Of a stretch of 64,000 bases of DNA, positions 1-8,800 are shown one piece after another. The stretch is taken from NCBI RefSeq assembly GCF_016862315.1, contig NZ_BOMS01000044.1, forward strand, positions 1 through 64,000, written 5' to 3'. A program made the translations under genes and the position numbers. This DNA is from Actinoplanes palleronii (GTDB lineage: Bacteria; Actinomycetota; Actinomycetes; Mycobacteriales; Micromonosporaceae). The first letter of the stretch is position 1; each line of letters begins with the position of its first letter. Under the pieces are notes generated by a model. That model did no database searches. It had not been told where the DNA came from and saw only the letters and a program-made list of their open reading frames with translations.

Positions 1-397
1 CCGAGCGGGGTGCGAACGGCGCGGAGTCCGCGTCGTTGCGCGCGTCCGGGTCGCTGAACTCGTACGAGAACAGCGCCTGGTCCCACCGGTAGTCCCCGTC
101 GATCGCCTTCGCGTACGGGTCGAGCAACAATTTGGTCGGGTTGCACCGCAGGCCCCGGGACGGGTCGTAGGGCCCGTGCACCCGGTAGCCGTACCGCTGA
201 CCGGGAACGATCCGCGGCAGATACCCGTGCCAGACGAGCGCCTCCCGCTCGGGCAGGTCGAACCGGGTCTCGGTGCCGTCGTCGTCGAACAGGCACAGTT
301 CGACCCGCTCGGCGACCTCGCTGAAGATGGCGAAGTTCGTGCCGCCGCCGTCGTACGCGGCACCCAGCGGATACGGATTTCCCGGCCAGATCCTCAT
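1..397 (-). CDS. glgX: Glycogen debranching enzyme GlgX, N-terminal part (runs off the window)
   Basis: Only the first 132 codons are present; the rest lies to the left of position 1. The protein opens [21 protein letters not shown] and continues with [20 protein letters not shown] and [21 protein letters not shown]. This is the CBM48 domain that precedes the GH13 barrel in GlgX/TreX isoamylase-type debranching enzymes. The family hydrolyses alpha-1,6 branches of glycogen in the cytoplasm. The start is the ATG read on the minus strand at 395-397. The catalytic barrel is not in view, so activity cannot be judged. It is divergent from the DUF998 gene. Confidence 0.88.
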   Translation of the reverse strand, partial: MRIWPGNPYPLGAAYDGGGTNFAIFSEVAERVELCLFDDDGTETRFDLPEREALVWHGYLPRIVPGQRYGYRVHGPYDPSRGLRCNPTKLLLDPYAKAIDGDYRWDQALFSYEFSDPDARNDADSAPFAPRS

Positions 398-559
398 ACC
401 GCGATCCTGAGTGCTCCGCCTCGAGCGCACACCGGCGATCGCCCAAAACCACCCCGTCAGTGGAACGCCGAAAATAAACTCCGTCGTCGTGTCCGAACCT
501 GGTCCTCCCGTTCGAGGAGCAGACAGGAGCAGATGAGGACACGAACGAAGGAGACCACG

Positions 560-1216
560 ATGACCACCCTCGACCGGCAGTGCAGCCCGGCCGTCCGGAC
601 CACCCGATCGTTGCTCGGCTACGGGGTGCTCGCCGGGCCGTTCTACGTCACGGTCAGCCTGGCCCAGGCGCTGACCCGGGACGGTTTCCGCCTCGACGAG
701 CACGCCTGGAGCCTGCTCGAGAACGGTGACCTCGGCTGGCTGCAGATCACCAACTTCGTGCTGACCGGCCTGATGACCTGCGCCGCGGCCGTCGGCCTGC
801 GCCGCGCCCTTCCCACCGGTCACGGCCGATTCTGGTCACCGTCACTGCTTTTTGTGTACGGCGTGAGCCTGATCGGCGCGGGTGCTTTCACGGCGGATCC
901 GGCCCAGGGGTTCCCGGCCGGCACCCCGGCGACCACGGCGGTCAGCTGGCACGGGATGCTGCACTTCGCGATGGGCGGGATCGGGTTCCTCGGCCTGATC
1001 GCCGCGTGTCTGGTGCTCGGCTCGCGATTCGCGCGCGAAGGTCGTACCACATGGGCTTGGTTCTCCCGGACCACCGGAATCCTGTTCCTGGCCGCCTTCG
1101 CCGGGATCGCCAGCGGCTCGCACGGACCGACCACCCTGGCCTTCGTCGCCGCCGTCCTGCTCGCCTGGGCCTGGCTGGCCGCCGTCTGCCTGCACTTCCA
1201 CCGCACCGCCGCCTGA
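560..1216 (+). CDS. DUF998 family integral membrane protein
   Basis: A 218-residue protein with about six hydrophobic segments. It has the DUF998 layout: [20 protein letters not shown] near the start, a central [14 protein letters not shown] and a C-terminal [16 protein letters not shown] helix. The start is ATG 560, chosen for the AAGGAGA ribosome site six bases upstream; the reading frame is open further upstream, but there it is probably non-coding. Function is unknown. The gene ends 11 bases before the DGPF gene and probably shares a transcript with it and the sigma factor. Confidence 0.8.
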   Translation: MTTLDRQCSPAVRTTRSLLGYGVLAGPFYVTVSLAQALTRDGFRLDEHAWSLLENGDLGWLQITNFVLTGLMTCAAAVGLRRALPTGHGRFWSPSLLFVYGVSLIGAGAFTADPAQGFPAGTPATTAVSWHGMLHFAMGGIGFLGLIAACLVLGSRFAREGRTTWAWFSRTTGILFLAAFAGIASGSHGPTTLAFVAAVLLAWAWLAAVCLHFHRTAA

Positions 1217-1227
1217 GAGGACCTGCC

Positions 1228-1593
1228 ATGCGCTACCTGATGATTTTGAAGGCCGAGCAGCCGTCGACCCCGCCGCCGCCGGGCCTGATGGAGGCGATCA
1301 TGAAGCTCGGCGCGGACGCCACCGCGGCTGGTGCGCTGCTGGACACCGCGGGCCTGGCCCCGAGCCAGACCGGCGCCCGGGTCTCCCTCGTGAACGGGCA
1401 GATCGGCGTGACCGACGGCCCGTTCGCCGAGGCGAAGGAGACGATCAGCTACGCGATCTACGAGGTGCGGTCCAAGGCGGAGGCGGTCGAGTGGGCGTCG
1501 CGCTTCCTGGCCCTGCACCGGGACATGTGGCCGGGCTGGGAGGGCGACACCGAGATCCGCAAGGTGTTCGGGCCGGAGGACTTCGGCAACTAG
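1228..1593 (+). CDS. YCII-related DGPF-domain protein (partner of ECF42 sigma factor)
   Basis: 121 residues starting MRYLMILKAEQPS, with the signature VTDGPFAEAKETISYAIYEV that gives the DGPF family its name. Proteins of this family are almost always encoded next to ECF42-group sigma factors, as here. They are thought to take part in signalling with the sigma factor, but no biochemical role is established. Start ATG 1228 has GAGAGGACC upstream. It is followed after about 26 bases by the ECF42 gene. The same pairing occurs again at 51.8-53.3 kb. Confidence 0.88.
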   Translation: MRYLMILKAEQPSTPPPPGLMEAIMKLGADATAAGALLDTAGLAPSQTGARVSLVNGQIGVTDGPFAEAKETISYAIYEVRSKAEAVEWASRFLALHRDMWPGWEGDTEIRKVFGPEDFGN

Positions 1594-1619
1594 CGCCCCG
1601 GGTGGCAGGATCGGTGGCC

Positions 1620-2852
1620 GTGACGGCCACCGAGCCCTCCCGCGTCGTGGCGACGGTCTGGCGGATGGAGTCGGCCCGGATCGTCGCCACTCTCGCCCGC
1701 CTGGTCGGCGACGTCGGGCTGGCCGAGGAGCTCGCCCAGGACACCCTGGTCATCGCGTTGGAGCAGTGGCCGGTCGCCGGCGTGCCCGAGCACCCGGCGT
1801 CCTGGCTGACGGCCACCGCCAAGCACCGCGCCGTCGACCTGCTCCGCCGGCGGGGCCGGTACCGGGAGAAGCTCGCCGAGCTCGGCCGGGCCACACCCCA
1901 GGTGACCGATCCTGATCTCGCCGCCGAGTTGGACGACTACGTCGGCGACGACCTGCTGCGGCTGATCTTCACGACCTGTCATCCGGTGCTGCCGACCGAG
2001 TCCCGGGTGGCGCTCACGCTGCGGCTGCTCGGCGGGCTGAGCACCGACGAGATCGCGCGGGCGTACCTGGTGCCGGAGCCGACCGTGGGCAAGCGGATCA
2101 CCCGGGCCAAACGCACCCTGGCCGAGAAACGGGTGCCGATCGAGCTGCCGCCGCCGGCCGAGGCCGCCGACCGGCTCGCCTCGGTCCTCCAGGTGATCTA
2201 TCTGATCTTCAACGAGGGGTACGCGGCGACCGCCGGCGAGGACTGGATGCGGCCGGCGCTGTGCACCGAGGCGCTGCGGCTCGGCCGGGTCCTGGCCGGG
2301 CTGGCGCCGGACGAGCCCGAGGTGCACGGCCTGGTCGCGCTGATGGAGCTGCAGGCGTCCCGGACACCCGCGCGGACCGGTGCGGACGGCGCCCCGGTGC
2401 TGTTGCAGGACCAGGACCGGCGGCGGTGGGACCGGCTCCTGATCCGCCGCGGCCTCACGGCCCTCGATCGCGCCGGCTCCACCCTCGGCCCGTACGTCCT
2501 GCAGGCGTCGATCGCGGCCTGCCACGCCCGCGCGAGCACCCCGGCGGACACCGACTGGGAGCGGATCGCGGCGCTGTACGAGGTGCTCGCGTACGTCACC
2601 CCGTCACCGGTGGTGGAGCTGAACCGGGCGGTCGCGGTCGGCCACGCGTACGGCCCCGCCCGGGCCCTCGCCATCGTCGACGCCCTGGACCTGCCGGGCT
2701 ACCCGCTGCTCCCTGCTGTCCGCGGTGACCTGCTGGCCAGGCTGGACCGGGCCGCCGAGGCGCGCGCGGAGTTCCTGCGGGCCGCCGCGATGACCCGCAA
2801 CAGCCGGGAGCGCGACCTCTTCACGGCCCGAGCCGCCGCACTTCTCGCATAG
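1620..2852 (+). CDS. ECF42-group RNA polymerase sigma factor with C-terminal TPR-like (DUF6596) extension
   Basis: About 410 residues. Sigma region 2 is seen in the first 90 residues (LVGDVGLAEELAQDTLVIAL and WLTATAKHRAVDLLRRRGRYR). Sigma region 4 follows with LRLLGGLSTDEIARAYLVPE and VGKRITRAKRTL. The remaining 220 residues form the helical extension typical of ECF42, including YLIFNEGY and TPSPVVELNRAVAVGHAYG. No anti-sigma factor is adjacent; the DGPF protein takes that place. Three in-frame GTG codons (1602, 1614, 1620) are possible starts; 1620 has GCAGGA at a sensible distance. Confidence 0.87.
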   Translation: MTATEPSRVVATVWRMESARIVATLARLVGDVGLAEELAQDTLVIALEQWPVAGVPEHPASWLTATAKHRAVDLLRRRGRYREKLAELGRATPQVTDPDLAAELDDYVGDDLLRLIFTTCHPVLPTESRVALTLRLLGGLSTDEIARAYLVPEPTVGKRITRAKRTLAEKRVPIELPPPAEAADRLASVLQVIYLIFNEGYAATAGEDWMRPALCTEALRLGRVLAGLAPDEPEVHGLVALMELQASRTPARTGADGAPVLLQDQDRRRWDRLLIRRGLTALDRAGSTLGPYVLQASIAACHARASTPADTDWERIAALYEVLAYVTPSPVVELNRAVAVGHAYGPARALAIVDALDLPGYPLLPAVRGDLLARLDRAAEARAEFLRAAAMTRNSRERDLFTARAAALLA

Positions 2853-2964
2853 ACGCCGGGTGCCCGCTGCCGTCTGCCCGCCCGACCGGCCGGCCGGGAG
2901 CGGTGGGCACCTCCGGTCGGGCCGGCACCCGGTCACCCGCGCCGCCGCCCGCACGCTCGGCGTT

Positions 2965-3023
2965 GCCGGCTGGTCCTCAGGGGTGCCTCCCGGTCCTTGA
3001 GGCACCCCTGAGGACCAGCCGGC
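2965..3023. repeat. Intergenic inverted repeat, copy A (25-bp arms, 9-nt loop)
   Basis: A perfect 25-bp inverted repeat: left arm 2965-2989, loop CCGGTCCTT (2990-2998), right arm 2999-3023. The left arm begins GCCGGCTGGTCCTCAGGGG and ends GCCTC; the right arm begins GAGGCACCCCTGAGG. It lies between two convergent genes, the ECF42 sigma (+) and the beta-helix protein (-), where it could terminate both transcripts. The same architecture recurs at 14.5, 14.6, 23.3-23.5, 29.7 and 40.1-40.6 kb. Confidence 0.9.
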
Positions 3024-3049
3024 ACCCCGGCGGCCGCTCAGCCGATCAC

Positions 3050-4387
3050 TCAGCTGGTTTCGAAGGCGCCCAGATCCGGAGCCGAGCCGGTGAACGGCAG
3101 GCCCGCGTCGGTGCCCTTGTCGATCAGGGTGCTGGTGGCCGCCAGGTGCAGGGCGGTCAGCACGGGCAGGTCGCCGTTCGACTGGCGGGAGACGTTCCAG
3201 CCGGTCGTGGCCACGCTCTGGAACTGGGCGTCGTTCATGGTGAGGCTCAGGTTCCACGAGTTGGTGGTGGCGGTCGTGCCGGAGAGGTTCGCGGTGAGCG
3301 TTCCCCCGTACGCAATGTTGTTCTTCAATGTTCCGAGACCGACGGCGGCGCCGCTGGCATTGATGCCCAGCATGTTGAAGCCGATGCCGTTGCTGTAACT
3401 GGTGTTGTTGACGTAGTCGTTGGCGACCGGGTGGTGGTTGCTGTAGAAGCCCGGGCCGCGGTTCAGGAAGGCGACCGAGTTCCGTACGGTGTGCTTCGCC
3501 GCGGTCGCGACGTAGACGCCGCCGTAACCACCGGCCTTGAACCCGGCCCCGTTCCCGATCGGCGTCGTGGTCTGCGGCAGATACCCGTTGCGCCACGACC
3601 ACGAGTTCTCGATCGTCACCGACGAGTACGCGTTGATCAGGTCGAAGCCGTCGTCGGAGTTCCACCACGCGCGGCAGCCGCGGAACACGTTCCCGGCATT
3701 ACCGGCCGCGATGTGCGCGCCGAATCCGTCACCGTTCTCGCCGGCCCCGTTCGAGCTGTACGGGTCGTAGTTGTTGTAGGAGTCCGAGTTCAGGACGAGG
3801 TTGTTGCCGCCCTTCGCGATGAACAGTCCCGGACCCATGTTGTTGTGCGTGTTGATCTTCTCGAACGTGTTGTTGCTGCCGGAGATCCACAGCCCCCACG
3901 ACTCGTGGTTCAGGCTGTTGTTCTGCGGCACGCCGGTCACGCCGATGCCCCGCAGATACAGATGACTGCCGGTCACGTCGAAACCCTTGATCCGGCAGTT
4001 CACGCCGGTCATCCCGGAGAAGTCGAAGATCGGCTTCTCGCTGGGATAGTTCACGTAGCTGATCGGGCTGCCCGCCGTGCCGCTCGTGCTCAGCTTCACC
4101 GCGTCGACCACGGCGGTCTGGCTCGAGCAGGCGGTCGTCGCCGTCGTGAACGCGTAGGTGCCGCCGCGCAGGTAGACGGTGTCGCCGGCCGCGGCCACGG
4201 TCTGCGCCTTCGCGATCGACTGGAACGGCGCCGCGACGGTGCCGGCCGCGCTGTCACTACCCGTGGGGGAGACGTAGTAGGCAGCCGCCGCGTGGCCCAT
4301 CGAGGGGAGGATGATCACTGCCGCGACGGCGCTCGCCGCCAGGGCGGACACCAGGGCGGTGTTACGCACTTTCTTCCGGATGCTCAC
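3050..4387 (-). CDS. Secreted right-handed beta-helix protein, PL9 pectate-lyase-like
   Basis: 445 residues. The signal peptide is IRKKVRNTALVSALAASAVAAV followed by AHAAAA-like residues. The body carries DUF1565-type N-terminal sequence (YYVSPTGSDSAAGTVAAPFQ and GDTVYLRGGTY), then repeated beta-helix coils rich in Asn and Gly. The segment WWNSDDGFDLINA resembles the calcium/active-site coil of polysaccharide lyase family 9, which cleaves polygalacturonate outside the cell; substrate is inferred only. Start GTG 4387 was chosen because AGGAGT lies 7 bases upstream and it gives a clean signal peptide. Confidence 0.8.
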   Translation of the reverse strand: MSIRKKVRNTALVSALAASAVAAVIILPSMGHAAAAYYVSPTGSDSAAGTVAAPFQSIAKAQTVAAAGDTVYLRGGTYAFTTATTACSSQTAVVDAVKLSTSGTAGSPISYVNYPSEKPIFDFSGMTGVNCRIKGFDVTGSHLYLRGIGVTGVPQNNSLNHESWGLWISGSNNTFEKINTHNNMGPGLFIAKGGNNLVLNSDSYNNYDPYSSNGAGENGDGFGAHIAAGNAGNVFRGCRAWWNSDDGFDLINAYSSVTIENSWSWRNGYLPQTTTPIGNGAGFKAGGYGGVYVATAAKHTVRNSVAFLNRGPGFYSNHHPVANDYVNNTSYSNGIGFNMLGINASGAAVGLGTLKNNIAYGGTLTANLSGTTATTNSWNLSLTMNDAQFQSVATTGWNVSRQSNGDLPVLTALHLAATSTLIDKGTDAGLPFTGSAPDLGAFETS

Positions 4388-4470
4388 CGGTTGACTCCTA
4401 TGTGGGGATGTGTCCTGCCCGCCTGGTGGGGAGCCAGGCGCTTCCCGGTGGGGAGCCGGGAAGTCAAGGA

Positions 4471-4860
4471 TCATAGAGATGCTTCCTGTGACCGGTTACC
4501 GAGGCTTCGCGCCAGGGCGGGGATCATCACGGCCGCCGGGATCAGGTGCAGCCCGAGCAGGGTGGCGACGGTGGCGGTGTCCGCTCCGGAGAGGACCGGC
4601 GGGACCAGCGAGATCGCGGTCAGCACCACGGCCGTCCACACGAACCGCTCGGCCGGGCGAGTGCTCCACCGTCGCAGGGCGACGGCGATGACCACGCCGA
4701 CGACCGAGAAGAAGCCGGTCACCACGGCGAACCCGGCCAGGGGGATCCTCTCGCCGCCGTCGGGGATCGCGAAGTCCACACCGGCGGCTCCGGCGATCGC
4801 GGCGGCCACGGTGGTGGCCACCACCGCCACGAGGGTGGCGACCAGCCCGATGCGGGCCAT
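4471..4860 (-). CDS. DUF6069-type four-helix membrane protein, co-transcribed with a sigma factor
   Basis: 129 residues and four predicted membrane helices (starting MARIGLVATLVAVVATTVAAAIAG). It has the motif VDFAIPDGGERIPLAGFAVVTGFF, with Asp and Glu/Arg in the first loop, as in DUF6069 proteins. The ATG overlaps the TGA of the upstream sigma gene (TGATG), so the two are translationally coupled. A membrane protein coupled to an ECF sigma could be its sensor or antagonist, but no zinc anti-sigma motif is present. Function is unknown. Confidence 0.75.
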   Translation of the reverse strand: MARIGLVATLVAVVATTVAAAIAGAAGVDFAIPDGGERIPLAGFAVVTGFFSVVGVVIAVALRRWSTRPAERFVWTAVVLTAISLVPPVLSGADTATVATLLGLHLIPAAVMIPALARSLGNRSQEASL

Positions 4861-5804
4861 CACTCGGTACCGTCCGCGGCCAGGCGCTCCGGCAGCCCCA
4901 GCTGCGGGAAGCGGTCACCGCCGAACGTGGTGATCTCGGTGATCGCCCCGCCGGTGACCCGCAGGACGTCGAGGGTCAGCGGCAGGTACGCGCCCTCCTC
5001 CTTGTGCCAGAGGTAGAACGCGACGGCGGGCTGCCGGTTCATCGAGGTGGGCACGCTACGCAGGCGCCCCAGCTCGGTGAAGCCGTCCGCGAGCCAGTCG
5101 GCGACCACCGCGTCGCGGCCGAGCTGCAGCCCCGGCGTCGGCGGCATCGAGCAGCGGACGTCGTCGCGCAGCAGCGCGGCCAGCCCGTCGATGTCGATGG
5201 CCACGCTGGCCTCGGTGAACCGGCGCACCGTCGCACGCGTCCCGGCGTCCTCCTCACCACCGGTCCAGTCCTGCCGCTCGGCGGGCAGGTGCTCCCGCAT
5301 CCCGGCGCGGGCCCGCTGCAGCGCGCTGTTCACCGAGTTGACCGAGTCGCCGAGCAGTTCCGCGACGTCCTTCGCCGGCCAGCCGAGCACGTCGCGCAGG
5401 ATCAGCACGGCCCGTGGGCGCGGCGCGAGGTGCTGGACCGCGACCAGGTAGGCCAGCTCGATCGTCTCCCGGGCGACGGCCAGGGTCTCCGGCTCGTCCG
5501 CGCCACCCGCGGGCAGTTCGTCGAGCAGCCGGTCCGGGTACGGCTGCAGCCACCGCACCTCACCGCCGGTGGCCGGCTCCGGGCGGCACGTGGCGAGCAG
5601 GTCCAGGCACGCGTTGGTGGCGATCCGGTACAGCCAGGCCCGGAACGTCGAGCGCCCCTCGAACGTCTCCCGCCGCCGCCAGGCCCGCAGGAACGTCTCC
5701 TGCACGGTGTCCTCGGCGTCCTCGAACGATCCGAGCATCCGGTAGCAGTGCACGTGCAGCTCCCGCCGGTGCCGCTCGGCCAGCCCCTCGAAGTCCGCGT
5801 CCAT
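4860..5804 (-). CDS. SigG-like ECF sigma factor with SnoaL-type C-terminal domain
   Basis: 314 residues. Region 2 has HCYRMLGSFEDAEDTVQETFLRAW and FRAWLYRIATNACLDLL; region 4 has LPPRPRAV-like LAPRPRAVLILRDVLGWPAKDVAELL and VNSALQRARA. From about residue 195 a NTF2/SnoaL-like domain follows (VRRFTEASVAIDIDGLAALLRDDVRCSMPP). The domain order matches the TIGR02960/SigG group of mycobacteria and streptomycetes. The C-terminal domain is thought to act as a built-in regulator in such factors. Translationally coupled to the downstream DUF6069 gene. Confidence 0.88.
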   Translation of the reverse strand: MDADFEGLAERHRRELHVHCYRMLGSFEDAEDTVQETFLRAWRRRETFEGRSTFRAWLYRIATNACLDLLATCRPEPATGGEVRWLQPYPDRLLDELPAGGADEPETLAVARETIELAYLVAVQHLAPRPRAVLILRDVLGWPAKDVAELLGDSVNSVNSALQRARAGMREHLPAERQDWTGGEEDAGTRATVRRFTEASVAIDIDGLAALLRDDVRCSMPPTPGLQLGRDAVVADWLADGFTELGRLRSVPTSMNRQPAVAFYLWHKEEGAYLPLTLDVLRVTGGAITEITTFGGDRFPQLGLPERLAADGTE

Positions 5805-5879
5805 GGCGCCACCCTTCTGTCTCGGCGTGTTCCGTCACAGGTAAGACGGCTGCGGGCCCGGGAACTCATCACCCGCGGT

Positions 5880-6512
5880 CTACAGCGCCTCCCGGGTGGC
5901 GGTGAGATGGCCGGTCAGGCGGGCACCGGCCAGGCCGGGATCACCGCTCTCGACCGCGGCCAGCAGCGCCTCGTGCTCGCTCAGCACCTGGTCGGCGCGG
6001 CCGCTGGTGCGGTGGATGGCGGCGTGACCGATCCGCAGCTGCTGGTCGCGGAGCGAGTCGTACAGGCGCAGCATGATCGGGTTGGCGGCCAGGGCGACCA
6101 GGGAGCGGTGGAAGAGCTGCGCCTCGGTGTTGAACGCGTCCAGGTCGGTGTCGGCCAGCAGGGCCCGCTGGCGCGCGAGCGAGCCGCGCCACTGCTCGGT
6201 CAGATCCGGCCGGGCGGCCACCTTGGCCAGGGCGAACTGCTCGACCACGAGGCGCGCCTCGATGACGGCCGCGGCGGCGCCGGCGGTGACCGGGACGACC
6301 AGGGCGCCGCGGCGCGGGTACAGCTCGATCAGGTTCTCGCTCTCCAGCTGGACGAACGCCTCGCGGACCGGGGTCCGGCTGACGCCCGCCTCGCCGGCCA
6401 CCTCGCCCTCGGTGATCAGCTGCCCCTCGCGGTACGTCCCGTCCAGGATCCGCTCCTTGACCGTGGTGTAGACCCGCAGGCGAGGGGTTAGCATCTCAGG
6501 CGTATCTCTCAT
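5880..6512 (-). CDS. GntR-family (FCD/FadR-type) transcriptional regulator
   Basis: About 210 residues. The winged HTH at residues 10-75 contains VYTTVKERILDGTYREGQLI and EVAGEAGVSRTPVREAFVQLE; the FCD ligand domain follows, with EARLVVEQFALAKVA, FHRSLVALAANPIML and a HEALLAAVESGD helix. FCD regulators usually bind a carboxylate, often with a metal. Start ATG 6512 or ATG 6494 are both possible; neither has a strong ribosome site. It is divergent from the cupin gene and probably controls both through the repeats at 6491-6519. Confidence 0.88.
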   Translation of the reverse strand: MRDTPEMLTPRLRVYTTVKERILDGTYREGQLITEGEVAGEAGVSRTPVREAFVQLESENLIELYPRRGALVVPVTAGAAAAVIEARLVVEQFALAKVAARPDLTEQWRGSLARQRALLADTDLDAFNTEAQLFHRSLVALAANPIMLRLYDSLRDQQLRIGHAAIHRTSGRADQVLSEHEALLAAVESGDPGLAGARLTGHLTATREAL

Positions 6513-6519
6513 GTATCTC
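6491..6519. promoter_or_regulatory. Three RTATCTC-type direct repeats at 11-bp spacing between GntR and cupin genes
   Basis: GCATCTC (6491-6497), GTATCTC (6502-6508) and GTATCTC (6513-6519) recur exactly every 11 bases, about one helical turn. They overlap the start region of the GntR gene and lie just upstream of the cupin gene. Such phased repeats in a divergent regulator promoter suggest an autoregulatory operator. This is inference; the GntR consensus is usually palindromic. Confidence 0.45.
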
Positions 6520-6535
6520 AGTTTAGGGGCATCCC

Positions 6536-6865
6536 GTGCAGCTCGCCGAGCATCCGTTCCGCACCATCGCGTGGGACCAGCTGGAACCGACGGTTCACCC
6601 CGGCGAGTCCGGCACGGCCAGCTGGCAGACGCACCGCCTCGGCGACGTGCGGATCCGGCGGGTGCGGTACTCGGCCGGGTATCTCGCCGACCACTGGTGC
6701 ACCAAGGGGCACGTGCTGCTCTGCGTCGAGGGCAGCCTGCGGACCGATCTGGCCGACGGCCGGACCACGACGCTCGGCCCCGGTGACTGCTACACCGTCG
6801 GTGACGACTGCGAGCCGCACCGGTCCAGCACCGCGACCGGCGCGACCCTGTTCATCGTGGACTGA
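6536..6865 (+). CDS. Small DHCW-type cupin-fold protein
   Basis: 109 residues forming a single cupin barrel: RIRRVRYSAGYLADHWCTKGHVLLCVEGSLRTDL and the second motif LGPGDCYTVGDDCEPHRS. The DHW/C segment matches the group annotated as DHCW-motif cupin proteins. The metal-binding His residues of the first motif are partly kept (DHW, KGH). Start GTG 6536 has AGGGGC upstream. Divergent from the GntR regulator, its likely controller. The substrate is unknown. Confidence 0.75.
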   Translation: MQLAEHPFRTIAWDQLEPTVHPGESGTASWQTHRLGDVRIRRVRYSAGYLADHWCTKGHVLLCVEGSLRTDLADGRTTTLGPGDCYTVGDDCEPHRSSTATGATLFIVD

Positions 6866-6939
6866 CCACCCGATCATTCGGCGCGGGGTCGGTCGCCCGG
6901 CCGACATCGCGGCCCGCCGGGGAGTGGTAGGCAGGGGAC

Positions 6940-7782
6940 ATGTCCGCGGAACGCCGCCGCGTGTTGGCGATCGCCGCCGCGCTCACGGTCTTCCTGGCCG
7001 TGGGCGTCTTCTGGCTGACCCGGCTCGCGGTCGGCGGCACGGGGGAGGAGGCGGCGTTCGTGGCGCCGCCGGCCTCGGCGTCACCCTCCATTTCGCCCTC
7101 ACCCGCACCCTTGTCCTTGTCCGCCGCGCCGCCGGGCACTCCCGATCCGCTGCCGAGAGGCGCCGCTCCCACCACGACCGCGACCCCGACCTCGACCGGC
7201 ACCGACGACGCCGGTCCTGACAAAACCGGCCAGACGCCGACGAATCCTGCCATCCGGCCGTCCTCCCAGCGGCCGAGCAGCAGCCCGCCGCCGCCCCCGG
7301 CCCCGAAACCCCGGGTCATCGAGGTCGGCGGGGTGACCCTGGACAACCGCAACCCGCAGACCATGTGCACGCTCTTCGAGAACAAGACGGCCGGCATCGC
7401 GGTCAAGCTCCGCAACATCCGGGTCTCCGGAAAACTGACCATGGATCCCGGCACCTGCGCGACGAACGGCGAGATCGAGGGCAGCCCCCAGTGCGTCAGC
7501 GGGATGACCCTGGAACGAGGCGCTGCCTGCTTCACCGGAACCGCAGCCACCGCCACAACCCCCGACGAATACATCGGCTACGTCCGGATCGACGTGCAGG
7601 GCCGGTGTGCCTCGGCCGGCCCGAAGGCCTGCTCCGGCCCGGAGTTCGGGGGCGATCCGCCGACCGCTGCCCGGCCGGTCACCGTCACCTGGACGGTCCG
7701 CAGCGAGAAGCCGGTCTGCTACGCCGTGCGCGCGCCGGACGACGTGAACCAGGACAAGTTCTGCTTCAAGACCGACGAGTAG
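6940..7782 (+). CDS. Membrane-anchored extracytoplasmic protein with Pro/Ser/Thr-rich linker, unknown function
   Basis: 280 residues. An N-terminal signal anchor (RRRVLAIAAALTVFLAVGVFWLT) is followed by about 90 residues rich in Pro, Ser and Thr (residues 45-125). A compact C-terminal domain then has seven or so cysteines (TMCTLFENK, GTCATNG, PQCVSG, AACFTG, GRCASAGPKAC, KPVCYAV, KFCFKTDE), probably disulphide-bonded outside the cell. I do not recognise the domain. Its stop TAG overlaps the GTG of the next gene, so the two are coupled. Confidence 0.7.
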   Translation: MSAERRRVLAIAAALTVFLAVGVFWLTRLAVGGTGEEAAFVAPPASASPSISPSPAPLSLSAAPPGTPDPLPRGAAPTTTATPTSTGTDDAGPDKTGQTPTNPAIRPSSQRPSSSPPPPPAPKPRVIEVGGVTLDNRNPQTMCTLFENKTAGIAVKLRNIRVSGKLTMDPGTCATNGEIEGSPQCVSGMTLERGAACFTGTAATATTPDEYIGYVRIDVQGRCASAGPKACSGPEFGGDPPTAARPVTVTWTVRSEKPVCYAVRAPDDVNQDKFCFKTDE

Positions 7783-8711
7783 TGGACAAGCTCTCCCGGC
7801 GCCCGCGCGCCCCGGCACCACCGGCCGAGACCGGACCGGACTGGGGCACCCGGCTGAAGGACCTCGCGGGCATCCTGGCCCCGACCACCGCGATCACCGC
7901 GCTGCTGATCTACTTCGGCTACATCGGCACCCGCGCCCGCTTCGCCTACTTCGGCGTCTACCTGGAGCTGGCCGGCCTCTCCAACCAGGATTTGATGCTC
8001 TACGGCCTGGAAGTCCTCAACGTTCCGGCGGCACTGGTCCTGCTCGCCGTCCTGCTCGGCGCGGGCGGGCACGCGGCGGTCAGCTGGCTGACCGGGGCGC
8101 CGGAACATCGCCGCGCCGCCCTGGGCACCGCCGCCGCCCTGCTGATCGCCGGGGGACTGCTGCTGGCCAGGGCCACGATCGGGCTACTGGTGGTCCGGGT
8201 GTCGCGCACCGAGATTCCCGGCACCAGCGCGCTCGCGCTGGCCCTCGGACCGATCCTCATTGCGTACGGAGGGTGGGCCGCGGCCACCGTTCTGGTCCGG
8301 GACGGCCCGGCCCGGTTCCCCCGGTGGTACGCCACGCCAGGGATCGTCCGGCTCCGGCGCCTGATCACGGTAGCCGTCAGCGGCCTGGTGCTGGTTGGCC
8401 TGTTCTGGGCGGTGAACAGCTTCGCCTGGGCATACGGGCAGGGTCGCGCCGTGGACGACGCCCGTCGGCTGTCGTACCGCGCCGAGGTGTTGCTGGACAC
8501 GAAGGAGCCGCTGATCGACCTCCCGCCCGGCGTTGACGAGACCCCGCTGGCCGGCGAGTTCAAGCACCGCTACCACGGCCTACGCCTGCTGGTAGCCGCC
8601 GACGACCGCCTCTTCCTGGTCCCCGCCACCTGGACCGACCAGGCCCGCACCCTGGTGATCCCTTACGACGACCAGATCCGCATCCAGCTCATCCCACCCC
8701 GGACGGGGTAA
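7782..8711 (+). CDS. Polytopic membrane protein of unknown function coupled to the preceding secreted protein
   Basis: 309 residues. Four to five hydrophobic helices occur between residues 25 and 230 (ILAPTTAITALLIYFGYIGTR, AALVLLAVLLGAGGHAAVSW, AALLIAGGLLLARATIGLLVV, LALALGPILIAYGGWAAATV, LITVAVSGLVLVGLFWAVNSF). A soluble C-terminal domain ends in VIPYDDQIRIQLIPP. The GTG start at 7782 overlaps the previous stop by one base. No family recognised; the pair may form a surface complex. Confidence 0.7.
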   Translation: MDKLSRRPRAPAPPAETGPDWGTRLKDLAGILAPTTAITALLIYFGYIGTRARFAYFGVYLELAGLSNQDLMLYGLEVLNVPAALVLLAVLLGAGGHAAVSWLTGAPEHRRAALGTAAALLIAGGLLLARATIGLLVVRVSRTEIPGTSALALALGPILIAYGGWAAATVLVRDGPARFPRWYATPGIVRLRRLITVAVSGLVLVGLFWAVNSFAWAYGQGRAVDDARRLSYRAEVLLDTKEPLIDLPPGVDETPLAGEFKHRYHGLRLLVAADDRLFLVPATWTDQARTLVIPYDDQIRIQLIPPRTG

Positions 8712-8800
8712 CCACGTGAACACACCCGCCGGCGGGATAGCGCGAAGTGCCGCACTGTGGAAACCTGCGTCAGGCGTAATCTGCAATGTGCAGGTTGCGA

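Noticed and set aside
2903..4933. Very long plus-strand open frame over the beta-helix gene
   Set aside because: It is the antisense shadow of the minus-strand beta-helix gene, which has a signal peptide, a ribosome site and a recognisable fold. The plus frame is Arg/Gly/Val-biased without any domain.
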